Positions 29,570 through 37,879 of a DNA stretch of 50,122 nt are shown one piece after another (the first letter of the stretch is position 1; every line of letters begins with the position of its first letter). This DNA is from Clostridiales bacterium. Its GTDB lineage: Bacteria > Bacillota > Clostridia > Christensenellales > Aristaeellaceae. The translations under genes and the position numbers were made by a program. The notes below the pieces were generated by a model. That model had not been told where the DNA came from and did not search any database. It saw nothing but the letters and a program-made list of their open reading frames with translations. The stretch spans positions 1 through 50,122 of the forward strand of contig SFHU01000004.1 of the NCBI GenBank assembly GCA_004555535.1. Reading direction: 5' to 3'.

Positions 29570-31085
29570 GCCGCGCCGCCCCGTCCGAGAGCATGCACAG
29601 CCCCTGCGCGGCCAGCGGGATCATGTAGAGCGCGTAGACGTAGATGTACTGCGATTTCGCCTCGAAGATCATGTGGTAGAGGAAGCCGCCCAGGATGGTC
29701 AGCGGGAGGATCATCTGCGCCGCGTCCCTCCTGCGCCGCAGCGCGCCGGCCATGCCGATGCAGGCCAGGACATAGAGCGCCTGCTGGCCGATATTCATCA
29801 TCCGCTCCAGCGCCGCGCGCAGCGCGCCGTCCTGCGCGAACAGAGCCTGCGCCGCGCCCGCGAGCGCGCCCGTCCCCTCGCAGAGGTTGCCGTACCACAG
29901 CGTGCCGTATGCCGGCTCCTGCCACTGGCTGAGCAGCTTGTCGCGGAAAAACGCGGCTGTCATCGGCAGATCGGCGCGCATCTGCGCCAGCCGCTGCGAC
30001 AGCGCCGCAGCCGCTGCCGCGCGCTCCTGCTCCGCCGTCACCTCCGGGGTGAAGAACTGCTCCGTAAAGCCGTTGAACCAGCCCGCGGACGCGCCGCCCT
30101 CCTGCAGGGCCATCGCCAGCCGGGCCAGCGCGCTCACGTCCTCCCGGAGCGTGATCCCGCTGCGCAGCTCATACTGCAGGATGGCGCAGCGCGAGAGGAG
30201 CACGGCTGCCGCCGCGGAGAGCACGGCGAAGGCTGGAAGCCGCCAGTCCCCGCCCTCCATCGCCGCCAGCACGGCCGCGATGCCCATCGCCAGCAGCGGC
30301 ACCGCCGCGTTGAGCTTGACCATGTATGCCGCGGCGATCAGCAGCGCATAGAGCACCCCGTAGCGCGCCTTGCCCGTGCGCAGCAGATGCACAAAGCAGA
30401 GCATCGACAGCGACGCCAGCAGCATCATCGGCAGCGTCGAATAGACGAGCATACAGTAGAACATCGCGGGCAGAAACGTCACAAACAGCAGCATGGCCGC
30501 GCGCGGCGCGCCGCTTTCGGGGAAGAGCTGGCCGCAAAGCGCGGACAGCGCCCCCGCCGTCGCCAGGCTCAGCACGGCGTTGAGCGCCTGCATGAACCGG
30601 TTCAGGTCGATGCCCGGCAGCAGCCGCAGCAGCATCTCCATGGGCAGGCAGAAGCCCAGCTGGTAGGAATAGGCGTTGAAGTAGTCGACCTGCATCGCCT
30701 TGTAATTGCCCTGCGCGAAGAGCTGCGCCGCCTCGCACACATAGGCCAGATCGTACATCTGCCCAAGATTTGTGCCCAGCACCAGGATCAGCGTCAGCGC
30801 CAGCCAGAGCGCGCACAGGCCCGCCGTCAGACGCCGGCGCGCGCAGCGCACGAGCAGCCTGTACGCCAGCACCAGCACCGCCAGCAGCCCCAGCGTCAGC
30901 GCCAGATTGGGCAGCAGCGCGTCGCGCAGAAACGCGATATCCTCGCTCCTTCTGCCCGAGGAATACAGCCGCGCGGTCACAAACAGGCTGCTCACGGCGA
31001 TCGCCGCAAGCACGCACATCGCAAGCCCCATCGCCGCCGTGCCCAGAAAGCGCTGCACGCGCGGCGCGGCTCCGTCCCGTTTCAT
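29541..31085 (-). CDS. GT-C-like multi-pass membrane protein (tandem copy 2)
   Basis: A 514-residue protein with about eleven membrane segments, starting MKRDGAAPRVQRFLGTAAMG after AAGGAGGAG. It is a tandem duplicate of the gene before it, which starts almost identically (MKRDGAALRVRRFLGTAAMG) and overlaps it by four bases (ATGA). Shared features are the FFRDKLLSQWQEPAYGTLWYG-type segment before the last membrane helices and LNAAVPLLAMGI in the middle, both usual in GT39/PMT-like glycosyltransferases of Bacillota. A role in adding sugars to surface polymers is inferred. Its end overlaps the convergent CbiB-like gene by 29 bases. Confidence 0.75.
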   Translation of the reverse strand: MKRDGAAPRVQRFLGTAAMGLAMCVLAAIAVSSLFVTARLYSSGRRSEDIAFLRDALLPNLALTLGLLAVLVLAYRLLVRCARRRLTAGLCALWLALTLILVLGTNLGQMYDLAYVCEAAQLFAQGNYKAMQVDYFNAYSYQLGFCLPMEMLLRLLPGIDLNRFMQALNAVLSLATAGALSALCGQLFPESGAPRAAMLLFVTFLPAMFYCMLVYSTLPMMLLASLSMLCFVHLLRTGKARYGVLYALLIAAAYMVKLNAAVPLLAMGIAAVLAAMEGGDWRLPAFAVLSAAAAVLLSRCAILQYELRSGITLREDVSALARLAMALQEGGASAGWFNGFTEQFFTPEVTAEQERAAAAAALSQRLAQMRADLPMTAAFFRDKLLSQWQEPAYGTLWYGNLCEGTGALAGAAQALFAQDGALRAALERMMNIGQQALYVLACIGMAGALRRRRDAAQMILPLTILGGFLYHMIFEAKSQYIYVYALYMIPLAAQGLCMLSDGAARLSRAERTRR

Positions 31086-32629
31086 AGCTCCTCCTTCATC
31101 CTGCGCCCCGCAAGCCGCCCCAGGGCGCGCGTCAGGCAGCAAAGCCCCCGCGCCGCAAGCGGCATCATGAAGACGGCATAGGGATAGATGTACTGCGATT
31201 TCGCCTCAAACAGCGCGTGAAACAGCAGCCCGCCCAGCAGCGTGACCGGCAGCACGAGCGCCGCCGCGTCGTCCCTCCGCCGCAGTGCGCTGACGGCCCC
31301 GACAGCCGAAAGCGCATACAGGCACTGCTGATAGACATTCATATAGGCCTCGGCCGCCAGGCGAAGCGGCTCCCCCTCGCGGTAGAGCATGGCGGCCAGC
31401 CCATTGAAGCGGCCGGACCAGTCGCAGCGTGTGCCCCACCAGATCGTGCTGTACGTCGGCTCCATCCACTGGCTCAGGATCTTGTCGCGCAGGAAGCGCG
31501 CGGTGTAGAGCGGGTCCTCCAGCAGCTCGGGAATGCGCGCCTGAAGGTCGGAAAGGACAATGGCCTTCTGCTCCTGCGCCGTCAGATCCCGGCCGATAAA
31601 GCTGACGACATAGCCGTTGAACCAGCCCGGCATGCTCGCCGGCTCCCCCAGCCCCATCATCAGCCAGGTGAGCCGGCAGACGTTGGCGTTGACGCGGATG
31701 CCGCTGCGCCATTCGTACTGCGCGACGACGAGCCGCGACAGCGCCACGCCCAGCAGGATCGAGCCCGCGGCGCACAGCAGCGCCCGCGCATCCCGGCTCT
31801 CCATCGCGTCAAGCGCCGCGCAGATGCACAGCGCGAGCATCGGAATCAGCGCGTTGAGCTTGACCGCATAGCCAAGCGCCAGCGCCAGCATCATGGCCAC
31901 GGCGAAGCAGAGCCTGCGCGTGCGCAGATACCGCGCGAAGCACACAAACGCACAACTGCACAGCAGGATCATCAGCAGCGTGCCATACACATAGGTGCAA
32001 AACAGCAGAAAGGGCAGAAACAGCATAACCAGCAGCATCGCCGCGTATTTCGCCGCCCGGTCTTCAAAGATCAGCTCGCACAGCGCGGCCATCATGCCCG
32101 CCGTCAGCACGCCGCAGACGACATTGGCGCATTGCACAGCCAGGCTGACATCCGCGCCCGGAAAGGCGCGCAGGATGCCCTCCATCAGCAGCACAAAGCC
32201 AAGCTGATAGGGATACGCGTCAAAATAGCCCCAGCTCAGCGCGCTGTAATCCCCTCCGGCGAACAGGCGCGCCGCCTCGACCATCGTGCCCGGGTCCGTC
32301 TCCGGCACCATGCCTACGCCCAGCACCCAAAACAGCGCAGCGGCCGTCCAAAGTCCCAGCATCGCGCCGCAGAGGCGAACGCCCGCAAACCGCGCGAGCA
32401 AACCGTTCAGGGCCGCCAGCGCGAGCAGGCCAACCGCGGTCAGCACGAGGTTGGGCAGCGCCCGCTCCGGCAGAAAGCTCACCCATTCCACGTTGACGCT
32501 CTCCACACCGATGTGCACATTCACCTTCAGCGCGCACAGCGCCAGCACGGATATCATGCACAGGAACAGCCCCATCGCCGCCGTGCCCAGAAAGCGCCGC
32601 ACGCGCAGCGCGGCCCCGTCCCGTTTCAT
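31082..32629 (-). CDS. GT-C-like multi-pass membrane protein (tandem copy 1)
   Basis: A 515-residue protein with about eleven membrane segments. The start at MKRDGAALRVRRFLG is chosen because a GGGGGATC ribosome site lies ahead and the paralogue starts in the same way. In the outside region between the middle helices lie WRSGIRVNANVCRLTW and PGWFNGYVVSFIGRDLTAQE, which align with WFNGFTEQFFTPEVTAEQE in the next gene; FLRDKILSQWMEPTYSTIWWG is the matching late segment. Probably a lipid-linked-sugar glycosyltransferase; substrate unknown. A good promoter lies just upstream. Confidence 0.75.
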   Translation of the reverse strand: MKRDGAALRVRRFLGTAAMGLFLCMISVLALCALKVNVHIGVESVNVEWVSFLPERALPNLVLTAVGLLALAALNGLLARFAGVRLCGAMLGLWTAAALFWVLGVGMVPETDPGTMVEAARLFAGGDYSALSWGYFDAYPYQLGFVLLMEGILRAFPGADVSLAVQCANVVCGVLTAGMMAALCELIFEDRAAKYAAMLLVMLFLPFLLFCTYVYGTLLMILLCSCAFVCFARYLRTRRLCFAVAMMLALALGYAVKLNALIPMLALCICAALDAMESRDARALLCAAGSILLGVALSRLVVAQYEWRSGIRVNANVCRLTWLMMGLGEPASMPGWFNGYVVSFIGRDLTAQEQKAIVLSDLQARIPELLEDPLYTARFLRDKILSQWMEPTYSTIWWGTRCDWSGRFNGLAAMLYREGEPLRLAAEAYMNVYQQCLYALSAVGAVSALRRRDDAAALVLPVTLLGGLLFHALFEAKSQYIYPYAVFMMPLAARGLCCLTRALGRLAGRRMKEEL

Positions 32630-32691
32630 CGCCGATCCCCCCGTCCGCCGCCTTCCCTTCAGGCAGTCCTTCCTTCCGGATTCCATATCAC

Positions 32692-32720
32692 AATGTACAT
32701 GCATCGCTTTGTTTTGTCAA
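32692..32720 (-). promoter_or_regulatory. Promoter of the tandem GT-C-like genes
   Basis: Minus strand: TTGACA (32720-32715), 17 bases, TACATT (32697-32692), about 63 bases before the start codon and just after the preceding terminator. Confidence 0.75.
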
Positions 32721-32741
32721 TACCCGCCCGCGCGCAGCAAA

Positions 32742-32784
32742 ACGGGCCGGGCCGCGAAGCGATCTGCCTCGCGGCCCGGCCCGT
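32742..32784 (-). terminator. Strong terminator after the solute-binding protein gene
   Basis: A 16-base perfect stem ACGGGCCGGGCCGCGA / TCGCGGCCCGGCCCGT with an 11-base loop, followed on the minus strand by TTTGC. It insulates the FHA-RodA-PBP cluster from the GT-C-like genes. Confidence 0.8.
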
Positions 32785-32804
32785 CTTTGTTATTCCTTAA
32801 AGCC

Positions 32805-33914
32805 TTACTGCAGGCTCATCAGCCCCGCGATCACGCTCTCCGACCAGGCTTCAAACGTCTGCGCGTTCAGATCGTAGAGCACGCCGGTGCAGTCGGTGGC
32901 CGTGAGGGTCAGCGCGGCGATGCTCTCGCCCAGCCTGCCCGAGGGCGCGGCGCCCAGCTTCGCGGCGTTCTCCTCCTGCAGCAGGGCGCCGGCCAGCGAC
33001 AGCGCCGCCTCGCAGCGCGCGTCGTCCTCCCAGCAGGCGCGGGTGATCGTCAGGCCGAAGCAGGGTGTGCCCACGACGAGCGTGCGCGCCTGCCCGTCCG
33101 GCGCGGGCACGTTCGTCACGACGACGCTATCCCAGCGCTCCTGCGCGACGCTCTCGGCGAGCCAGTCCGCGTCGATGCGCATCGCCGCCTCGCCGTCGAG
33201 GAAGCGGCGCTCCGCCTCCGCGTCGGTGACGTTCCAGGCGTCCGCGCCGAACGCGCCCACCTGCGTCAGCGCCGTGAGGATCTCCTGCGCGCCCTCCAGC
33301 GAGGTCTGCAGGCCGTATTCGGCCTCGGATGCGCCCGCCAGCGCCACGCAGTCGAGCGTGATCTCGGCCCACTCGCACAGGGCGTTGGAGATTGCGACGA
33401 CGCCGTTTTGCGAGAGCACGGCGCAGGCCGTGATCAGCTCGTCATACGTCGTGGGCACGTTCAGCCCGTACCTGGCCAGCACGTCCGTGTTGACGTAGAG
33501 CGCCTCCCAGTTCAGCCGCAGCGGCACCAGCAGCATGCTGCCGTCCTGCCCGCGCATCGAGGCGAACTGCCGCGCGGTCGTGCCGCCGAGCGCCTGCGTC
33601 AGCTCCTGTGCCGTGAGCACCTGCGTCCCGCTGAGCGGGGAGCCGGCGGGCACGACGAGGATATCCGCCTCGCCCGAGGCGACCATCCGGTTCATCTGGT
33701 CAAGCCAGCTCTCGTCCTGCAGCCCGGAATAGTCCTCGACGAGATTGCCCGTCTCCGTTTCCCAAGCGGTGATCATGTCCATGTAGCTCTGCGCGGCGAA
33801 ATCCACATCCGCAAACGGCGTGAACACGCGCAGCGTGACGCCCGCGGCGCAGGCGCCGGCGCAGACGCCAAGCAGCGCCAGCGTCAGCAGCATTGCAACG
33901 ATTCCTTTTTTCAT
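32805..33914 (-). CDS. Secreted extracellular solute-binding protein (family 1-like)
   Basis: A 369-residue protein with a signal peptide (about residues 1-23, ending near AGACAAG) and the fold pattern of family 1 binding proteins: TLRVFTPFADVDFA, an early ITAWETETG stretch, NWEALYVNTDVLARYGLNVPTTYDEL (the classic segment before the hinge), and FLDGEAAMRIDADWL. Cysteines near the cleavage region make a lipoprotein possible, but no good lipobox is seen. No ABC permease or ATPase is adjacent. Instead it follows the class B PBP gene by 83 bases and ends at a strong terminator, so it is probably the last gene of the wall-synthesis cluster. Confidence 0.85.
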   Translation of the reverse strand: MKKGIVAMLLTLALLGVCAGACAAGVTLRVFTPFADVDFAAQSYMDMITAWETETGNLVEDYSGLQDESWLDQMNRMVASGEADILVVPAGSPLSGTQVLTAQELTQALGGTTARQFASMRGQDGSMLLVPLRLNWEALYVNTDVLARYGLNVPTTYDELITACAVLSQNGVVAISNALCEWAEITLDCVALAGASEAEYGLQTSLEGAQEILTALTQVGAFGADAWNVTDAEAERRFLDGEAAMRIDADWLAESVAQERWDSVVVTNVPAPDGQARTLVVGTPCFGLTITRACWEDDARCEAALSLAGALLQEENAAKLGAAPSGRLGESIAALTLTATDCTGVLYDLNAQTFEAWSESVIAGLMSLQ

Positions 33915-33997
33915 GCCAGGTTCCTCGCTTTCGTCGGTTCTGTTCTGTCAAAGCGTCCTGCGGCCCGTCAGGGCCCTTTCGTATGTCTCTTCCCGGC

Positions 33998-35368
33998 TCA
34001 CAGGCCGAGGTTGATCGCCTTCTGCAGCGTCCTTCGCGCCAGCGGCGCGGCGACGGTGCCGCCGGCCCCGCCGTTCTCCACGAGCACGCAGACCGCGTAG
34101 GGCGCGTTGTCGTTCGTGATATAGCCGACAAACCAGGCGTGGGCGGCGACGCTCTTGTCGTCGCTGACCTCCGCCGAGCCCGTCTTGCCCGCCACAACGT
34201 AGCCGTTGCCCAGCGCGGCATGCGTGCCCGTTCCGGATTTCACGACCCGGATCATCTCCGTCTCCAGCCGCGCGGCGACGCTCTCGCTCATCACGCGCCA
34301 GCCGGTGTCGCTCGCCGGCAGGGCGCGGGCGCCCCCCTGGGGCGTCGTGATCCGGCGCAGCAGCCGCGGCTCGTTCATCACGCCGCCGTTGGCGACGGAG
34401 GCGGCGATCATCGCCATGTGCAGCGGCGTGGCGAGCACGCGCCCCTGGCCGACCGCCGACCAGGCCAGATCCTCCTCGCTCAGGTCGTCGATGGGATAGC
34501 TCGAGTTGTAGACGATCAGATCGTCAAAGAGGAAGTTCTGGTTGAAGCCGAAGCGCTCCGCCGTCGCGCCGAGCATCGAGTAGCCCAGCTCCTGCGAGAG
34601 CGCGGCGAACGTCGTGTTGCAGGAATTCGTGAACGCGCCCGAGAGCGACTGCACGCCGTGCGCGCTGTTGTCCGTGACGGCATAGCTGCCCACGGGGTAA
34701 TAGCCCGTGCAGTCAAAGGCGAAGCTGTCCAGCTCCGGCAGGTTTTCAAGCGCCGAAGCCATCGTCACGATCTTGAACGTCGAGCCGGGCGGATACAGCC
34801 CCTGCGTCGCGCGGTTGATAAGCGCGCCGGCCTCCTCGTCCTCAAGCGCGCTGTCCATGTCCGTGGGATCGAACTGCGGCATGGAGACCATCGCGAGGAT
34901 CTCCCCCGTCCTGTAGTTGAGCACGACCACCGCACCGCGCTTGCCCGCGGGGAACTGCTCGCTGATGTAGCGCGAGAGCTGCGCGGAGACCGTCAGCTGC
35001 AGATCGTCGCCGCGCTGCGTCGTGCCGGTGATCGCGTCGCCCACGCGCTCAAAGAAGCCCGCCTTGAAGCCCAGCAGATACTGCGCGTGGAACGTATCCA
35101 CGCCCGTGGAGACCTTGCCGCCGCTGTCGCCGACCACCTGGGAGACGGCTCTGCGCGTCGCCTCGCTGCTGTTATAGCGGCGGCTTCCGCTCTCGTCCGT
35201 GTAGGCCAGGACGGCGCCGTCTCTGTCCGTGACCGTGCCCATGATGACGCTCTGCTTGCGGCTGCTGATGCGCGGATTGTACGGCGTGGCGATCCAGCGG
35301 CCCCCGTAGAAGTAGACCGAATAGCAGCAGTAGGCGACAGTGACGGCGAAAAGCGCCGCCGTCACCAT
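33998..35368 (-). CDS. pbpA: Class B penicillin-binding protein (PbpA-like transpeptidase)
   Basis: A membrane-anchored DD-transpeptidase that cross-links peptidoglycan outside the membrane. One N-terminal helix is followed by a dimerisation-like region and the transpeptidase domain with all three motifs: STFK at residues 196-199, SCN at 249-251 and KTG at 395-397 (numbered from ATG 35368). At 456 residues it is short, like the mycobacterial PbpA paired with RodA and FHA proteins. The start is doubtful: GGGAGG lies 34 bases ahead of that ATG and points to an in-frame ATC at 35404 (IKVIKRRIRLILM), a basic helix-leading sequence that looks natural for this family. Confidence 0.93.
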   Translation of the reverse strand: MVTAALFAVTVAYCCYSVYFYGGRWIATPYNPRISSRKQSVIMGTVTDRDGAVLAYTDESGSRRYNSSEATRRAVSQVVGDSGGKVSTGVDTFHAQYLLGFKAGFFERVGDAITGTTQRGDDLQLTVSAQLSRYISEQFPAGKRGAVVVLNYRTGEILAMVSMPQFDPTDMDSALEDEEAGALINRATQGLYPPGSTFKIVTMASALENLPELDSFAFDCTGYYPVGSYAVTDNSAHGVQSLSGAFTNSCNTTFAALSQELGYSMLGATAERFGFNQNFLFDDLIVYNSSYPIDDLSEEDLAWSAVGQGRVLATPLHMAMIAASVANGGVMNEPRLLRRITTPQGGARALPASDTGWRVMSESVAARLETEMIRVVKSGTGTHAALGNGYVVAGKTGSAEVSDDKSVAAHAWFVGYITNDNAPYAVCVLVENGGAGGTVAAPLARRTLQKAINLGL

Positions 35369-35418
35369 CAGAATCAGGCGGATGCGCCGCTTGATGACCT
35401 TGATACAAATCCCTCCCG

Positions 35419-36981
35419 TCAGGCGCCCAGGATGTCCTCCTCGAGATTGTCCTGCGCGCGGGCGCTGATGCCGTGCAGAATGCCGATCATCGCCAGGCAG
35501 GAGATCAGCGAGGAGCCTCCGTAGCTCATCAGCGGCATCGTCACGCCGGTCAGCGGAATCATCTTGACGACGCCGCCGACGATCATCAGCGTCTGAATCG
35601 CCAGCATCGCCAGCACGCCGCAGCCCAGCAGCATGTCAAACGATCGGCGCGCCCGGGTGATGACCGTCACGCCCCGGGCGATGAGCAGCAGATACACCGC
35701 CAGCACCAGCAGGCCGAAGATCAGGCCCATCTGCTCGCAGATGACGGCGAAGATAAAGTCGTTGTAGTAGGCGGGGATCTTCTCCGGCGTGCCCTGCCCC
35801 AGACCGACGCCGAACAGCCCGCCCGAGCCGATGGCCAGCAGCGCTTGGATGATCTGGTAGCCCTTGTCCAGCGGATCGCTCCACGGATTTTTCCACATCG
35901 CCACGCGCACCTTGACGTGCGCGAACATCTGGTAGCCCATCACGGCCGCCGCCGCGCCCCCGCCGATGCCCAGCACCGTCAGCGGCACGTTGCCGCAGGC
36001 GACATAGAAGAGCACCAGCGTCGTCAGATAGTAGATCAGCGCCGTGCCCAGATCGCGCTGCAGCATGAGCAGCAGCAGGCAGGCCCCGGCGAAGAGAATC
36101 GCCGGCATCATCTGCGCGACGGTTCTGTGCGCGCTGAAATAGTAGGCCAGCGTCAGCACGACGGAGAGCTTGACCAGCTCGCTGGGCTGAAACGAGCCCA
36201 GCCCCGGCACGGAAACCCAGTTTTTCGCGCCGTTGTTCCATTCGCCAAAGAGCAGCGGCAGCACGAGCGCCGCGATGCCCAGCACCATCGCCAGCAGCGT
36301 CAGCCCCTTCCAGCGCCGCTTGCGCGAGACGATGCCCGCCGCGAGCAGCATGACGGCCAGGCCCGCGGCGTAGAACACCGTCTGGCGCACGCCGCGCTCC
36401 GGCGAGACCGTGTAGAGGATGACGACGCTGACCCCGCATAAAAAGTTGGTCAGCGCCATGATCAGGGAATCGATGGGCAGCGCGCGCGGCAGCAGCAGCG
36501 TCGTCGCCAGCCCCAGCGGCACCATCGCCGCCAGCAGCGCGAGCGCCTGCGTGTCCAGCGCGCCCTGCGTGCGCAGCGCCGCCAGCAGCAGGCCCATCGC
36601 CTCAAACGCCGCCGTCAGCAGCGCGATGACCGTCACGCCGAAGTCCGCGCCCCGCCTGACCGCGCGCCGCCTGTCGCGGTACATCGCGTCCCGCTTCTGG
36701 CGCTCGCGCTGCTTTTGCTTCTGCGTGCGCCGGGGAGCCGCCTTTCCCGGCGCGGCCCTGACCGTCCCGGATTTGGCCGTCTTCGCCTTTGCCGCTGCGG
36801 ACGCCGCGCGCTTTCCCGTCCCTGCGGAGGATGCCGCAGCCGTCCTGCCGCCCTCCTTCTTTTCTTCCTCCTGCACGACGATTCTCCGGGGAAGCAGCTC
36901 CTTTTCACCCCCGTCTGCCCGGCGTCCGTCCCCGGATGCGGGCCTCCTGCGAGCGGTGTAGACCTCCTGCCTGCGCGCCAT
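35419..36981 (-). CDS. rodA: RodA/FtsW-family (SEDS) peptidoglycan glycosyltransferase
   Basis: SEDS proteins polymerise lipid II into glycan strands with a partner class B PBP, here the next gene. The 520-residue product has about ten membrane segments, with the family marks WNNGAKNWVSVPGLGSFQPSEL, QRDLGTALIYY, the NPWSDPLDKGYQIIQALLAIGSGG extracellular loop and SYGGSSLISCLAMIG. Unusual is a ~105-residue N-terminal cytoplasmic extension that is almost pure Arg, Lys, Ala and Glu. The start MARRQEVYTARRR is supported by AGGGGTGA and lies four bases from the FHA gene stop. RodA rather than FtsW is favoured by the FHA-SEDS-PBP context. Confidence 0.92.
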   Translation of the reverse strand: MARRQEVYTARRRPASGDGRRADGGEKELLPRRIVVQEEEKKEGGRTAAASSAGTGKRAASAAAKAKTAKSGTVRAAPGKAAPRRTQKQKQRERQKRDAMYRDRRRAVRRGADFGVTVIALLTAAFEAMGLLLAALRTQGALDTQALALLAAMVPLGLATTLLLPRALPIDSLIMALTNFLCGVSVVILYTVSPERGVRQTVFYAAGLAVMLLAAGIVSRKRRWKGLTLLAMVLGIAALVLPLLFGEWNNGAKNWVSVPGLGSFQPSELVKLSVVLTLAYYFSAHRTVAQMMPAILFAGACLLLLMLQRDLGTALIYYLTTLVLFYVACGNVPLTVLGIGGGAAAAVMGYQMFAHVKVRVAMWKNPWSDPLDKGYQIIQALLAIGSGGLFGVGLGQGTPEKIPAYYNDFIFAVICEQMGLIFGLLVLAVYLLLIARGVTVITRARRSFDMLLGCGVLAMLAIQTLMIVGGVVKMIPLTGVTMPLMSYGGSSLISCLAMIGILHGISARAQDNLEEDILGA

Positions 36982-36985
36982 GCGT

Positions 36986-37624
36986 TCACCCCTTCTTGGC
37001 CGCGTCCGTCGCGCGCGCCTTCTTTTTCGTCCTGCTCTCCAGCTTCCGCTCGCGCCGCGCCTCGCCCTTGCCGGGCGCGCCGAGTCCGTCGCCGCGGCCC
37101 TGCTGCGCCTGACTCCGCCTGGCCCTGGTGACATACGGACCGACATTGGCCTCGCGGTCCGCCGTGTGCCCCTTCAGGCGCAGCGCCAGGCGGATCTCCC
37201 CGATGCACAGCACCGCGCCGTCGCGCAGCACGGCCTCATCGCCCGGCTCCACCGGCACGTCGTCCGCCATGAAGCCGTCCCTGTGGAGCGCGACCATGTG
37301 CAGCGCGTCCTTCTCCATCCAGAAGAAGGCCGAGCGCATGTGTACCCTGCGCACGGGAATGCAGACATCGCAGCTGTGTGCCGAGCCGAGCGTCCCCTCA
37401 TAAGGAAGGGGAATCTCCGTCCCCGCGCACAGGCGCCGCTCCCCCGCCGTGAGCACGCAGAGCGTCCCCGCCGCGCCGCAGCGCGGCAGCTCCCGCCCCA
37501 CACGCCGCCAGAGCGCCCTGTCCGCAGCGAGCTTGCGTGCGGCAAGCAGCACGGTCACCGCGATGATCGCCGCGCCCGCATAGCCGAAAAGCAGGGAAAC
37601 CACCTGATACCACGCCTGATTCAA
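36986..37624 (-). CDS. FHA-domain membrane protein
   Basis: FHA domains bind phosphothreonine and link Ser/Thr kinases to wall synthesis. I place the start at a TTG (37624, MNQAWYQVVSLLFGYAG) because AGAGGAGG lies eight bases ahead; the upstream ATG (37672) would be almost at the transcription start. The ~212-residue protein has one N-terminal membrane segment (about 6-30) and then an FHA domain with the usual G-x-x-x-x-C-D-V-x-I-P core (LGSAHSCDVCIP), a VHMRSAFFW strand in place of S-x-x-H-A, and VPVEPGDEAVLRDGAVLCIGEIRL. It ends in a basic tail. It heads the cluster with rodA and pbpA. Confidence 0.82.
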   Translation of the reverse strand: MNQAWYQVVSLLFGYAGAAIIAVTVLLAARKLAADRALWRRVGRELPRCGAAGTLCVLTAGERRLCAGTEIPLPYEGTLGSAHSCDVCIPVRRVHMRSAFFWMEKDALHMVALHRDGFMADDVPVEPGDEAVLRDGAVLCIGEIRLALRLKGHTADREANVGPYVTRARRSQAQQGRGDGLGAPGKGEARRERKLESRTKKKARATDAAKKG

Positions 37625-37680
37625 TCGCCGCGCCTCCTCTCCGCCGGAGGTCGCCGCCGGCGGGACATGCATTCCCACCG

Positions 37681-37689
37681 ATTATACCA
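37681..37689 (-). promoter_or_regulatory. Extended -10 promoter of the FHA-rodA-pbpA cluster
   Basis: Minus strand: TGGTATAAT (37689-37681), an extended -10 element with a full TATAAT. No good -35 box is seen. It predicts transcription from about 37674 and a ~50-base leader to the TTG start. Confidence 0.6.
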
Positions 37690-37786
37690 TACAACGAAGC
37701 AGACTTCCATTTTCATCCCAAAAATTTCCATGATGCTCCCGCCGTTCCTCCATCCGCTTTCATCCGGCACGCCGCATGAAACAGAC

Positions 37787-37816
37787 TTGACATCAAAATG
37801 GCCTGCATTATATAAT
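37787..37816 (+). promoter_or_regulatory. Promoter of the CotH gene
   Basis: TTGACA (37787-37792), 18 bases, TATAAT (37811-37816), 64 bases before the start codon. Both boxes are consensus. Confidence 0.85.
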
Positions 37817-37879
37817 TATATAGAAAATCAGGGGCCTCGCATCCGTCCGGCAGGCCCGCTCACGAAAGGAAACCTGACC

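Noticed and set aside
32805..33914. Lipoprotein annotation for the solute-binding protein
   Set aside because: Cysteines occur near the cleavage region (LGVCAGAC), but neither has a good lipobox before it; left as secreted, lipoprotein possible.
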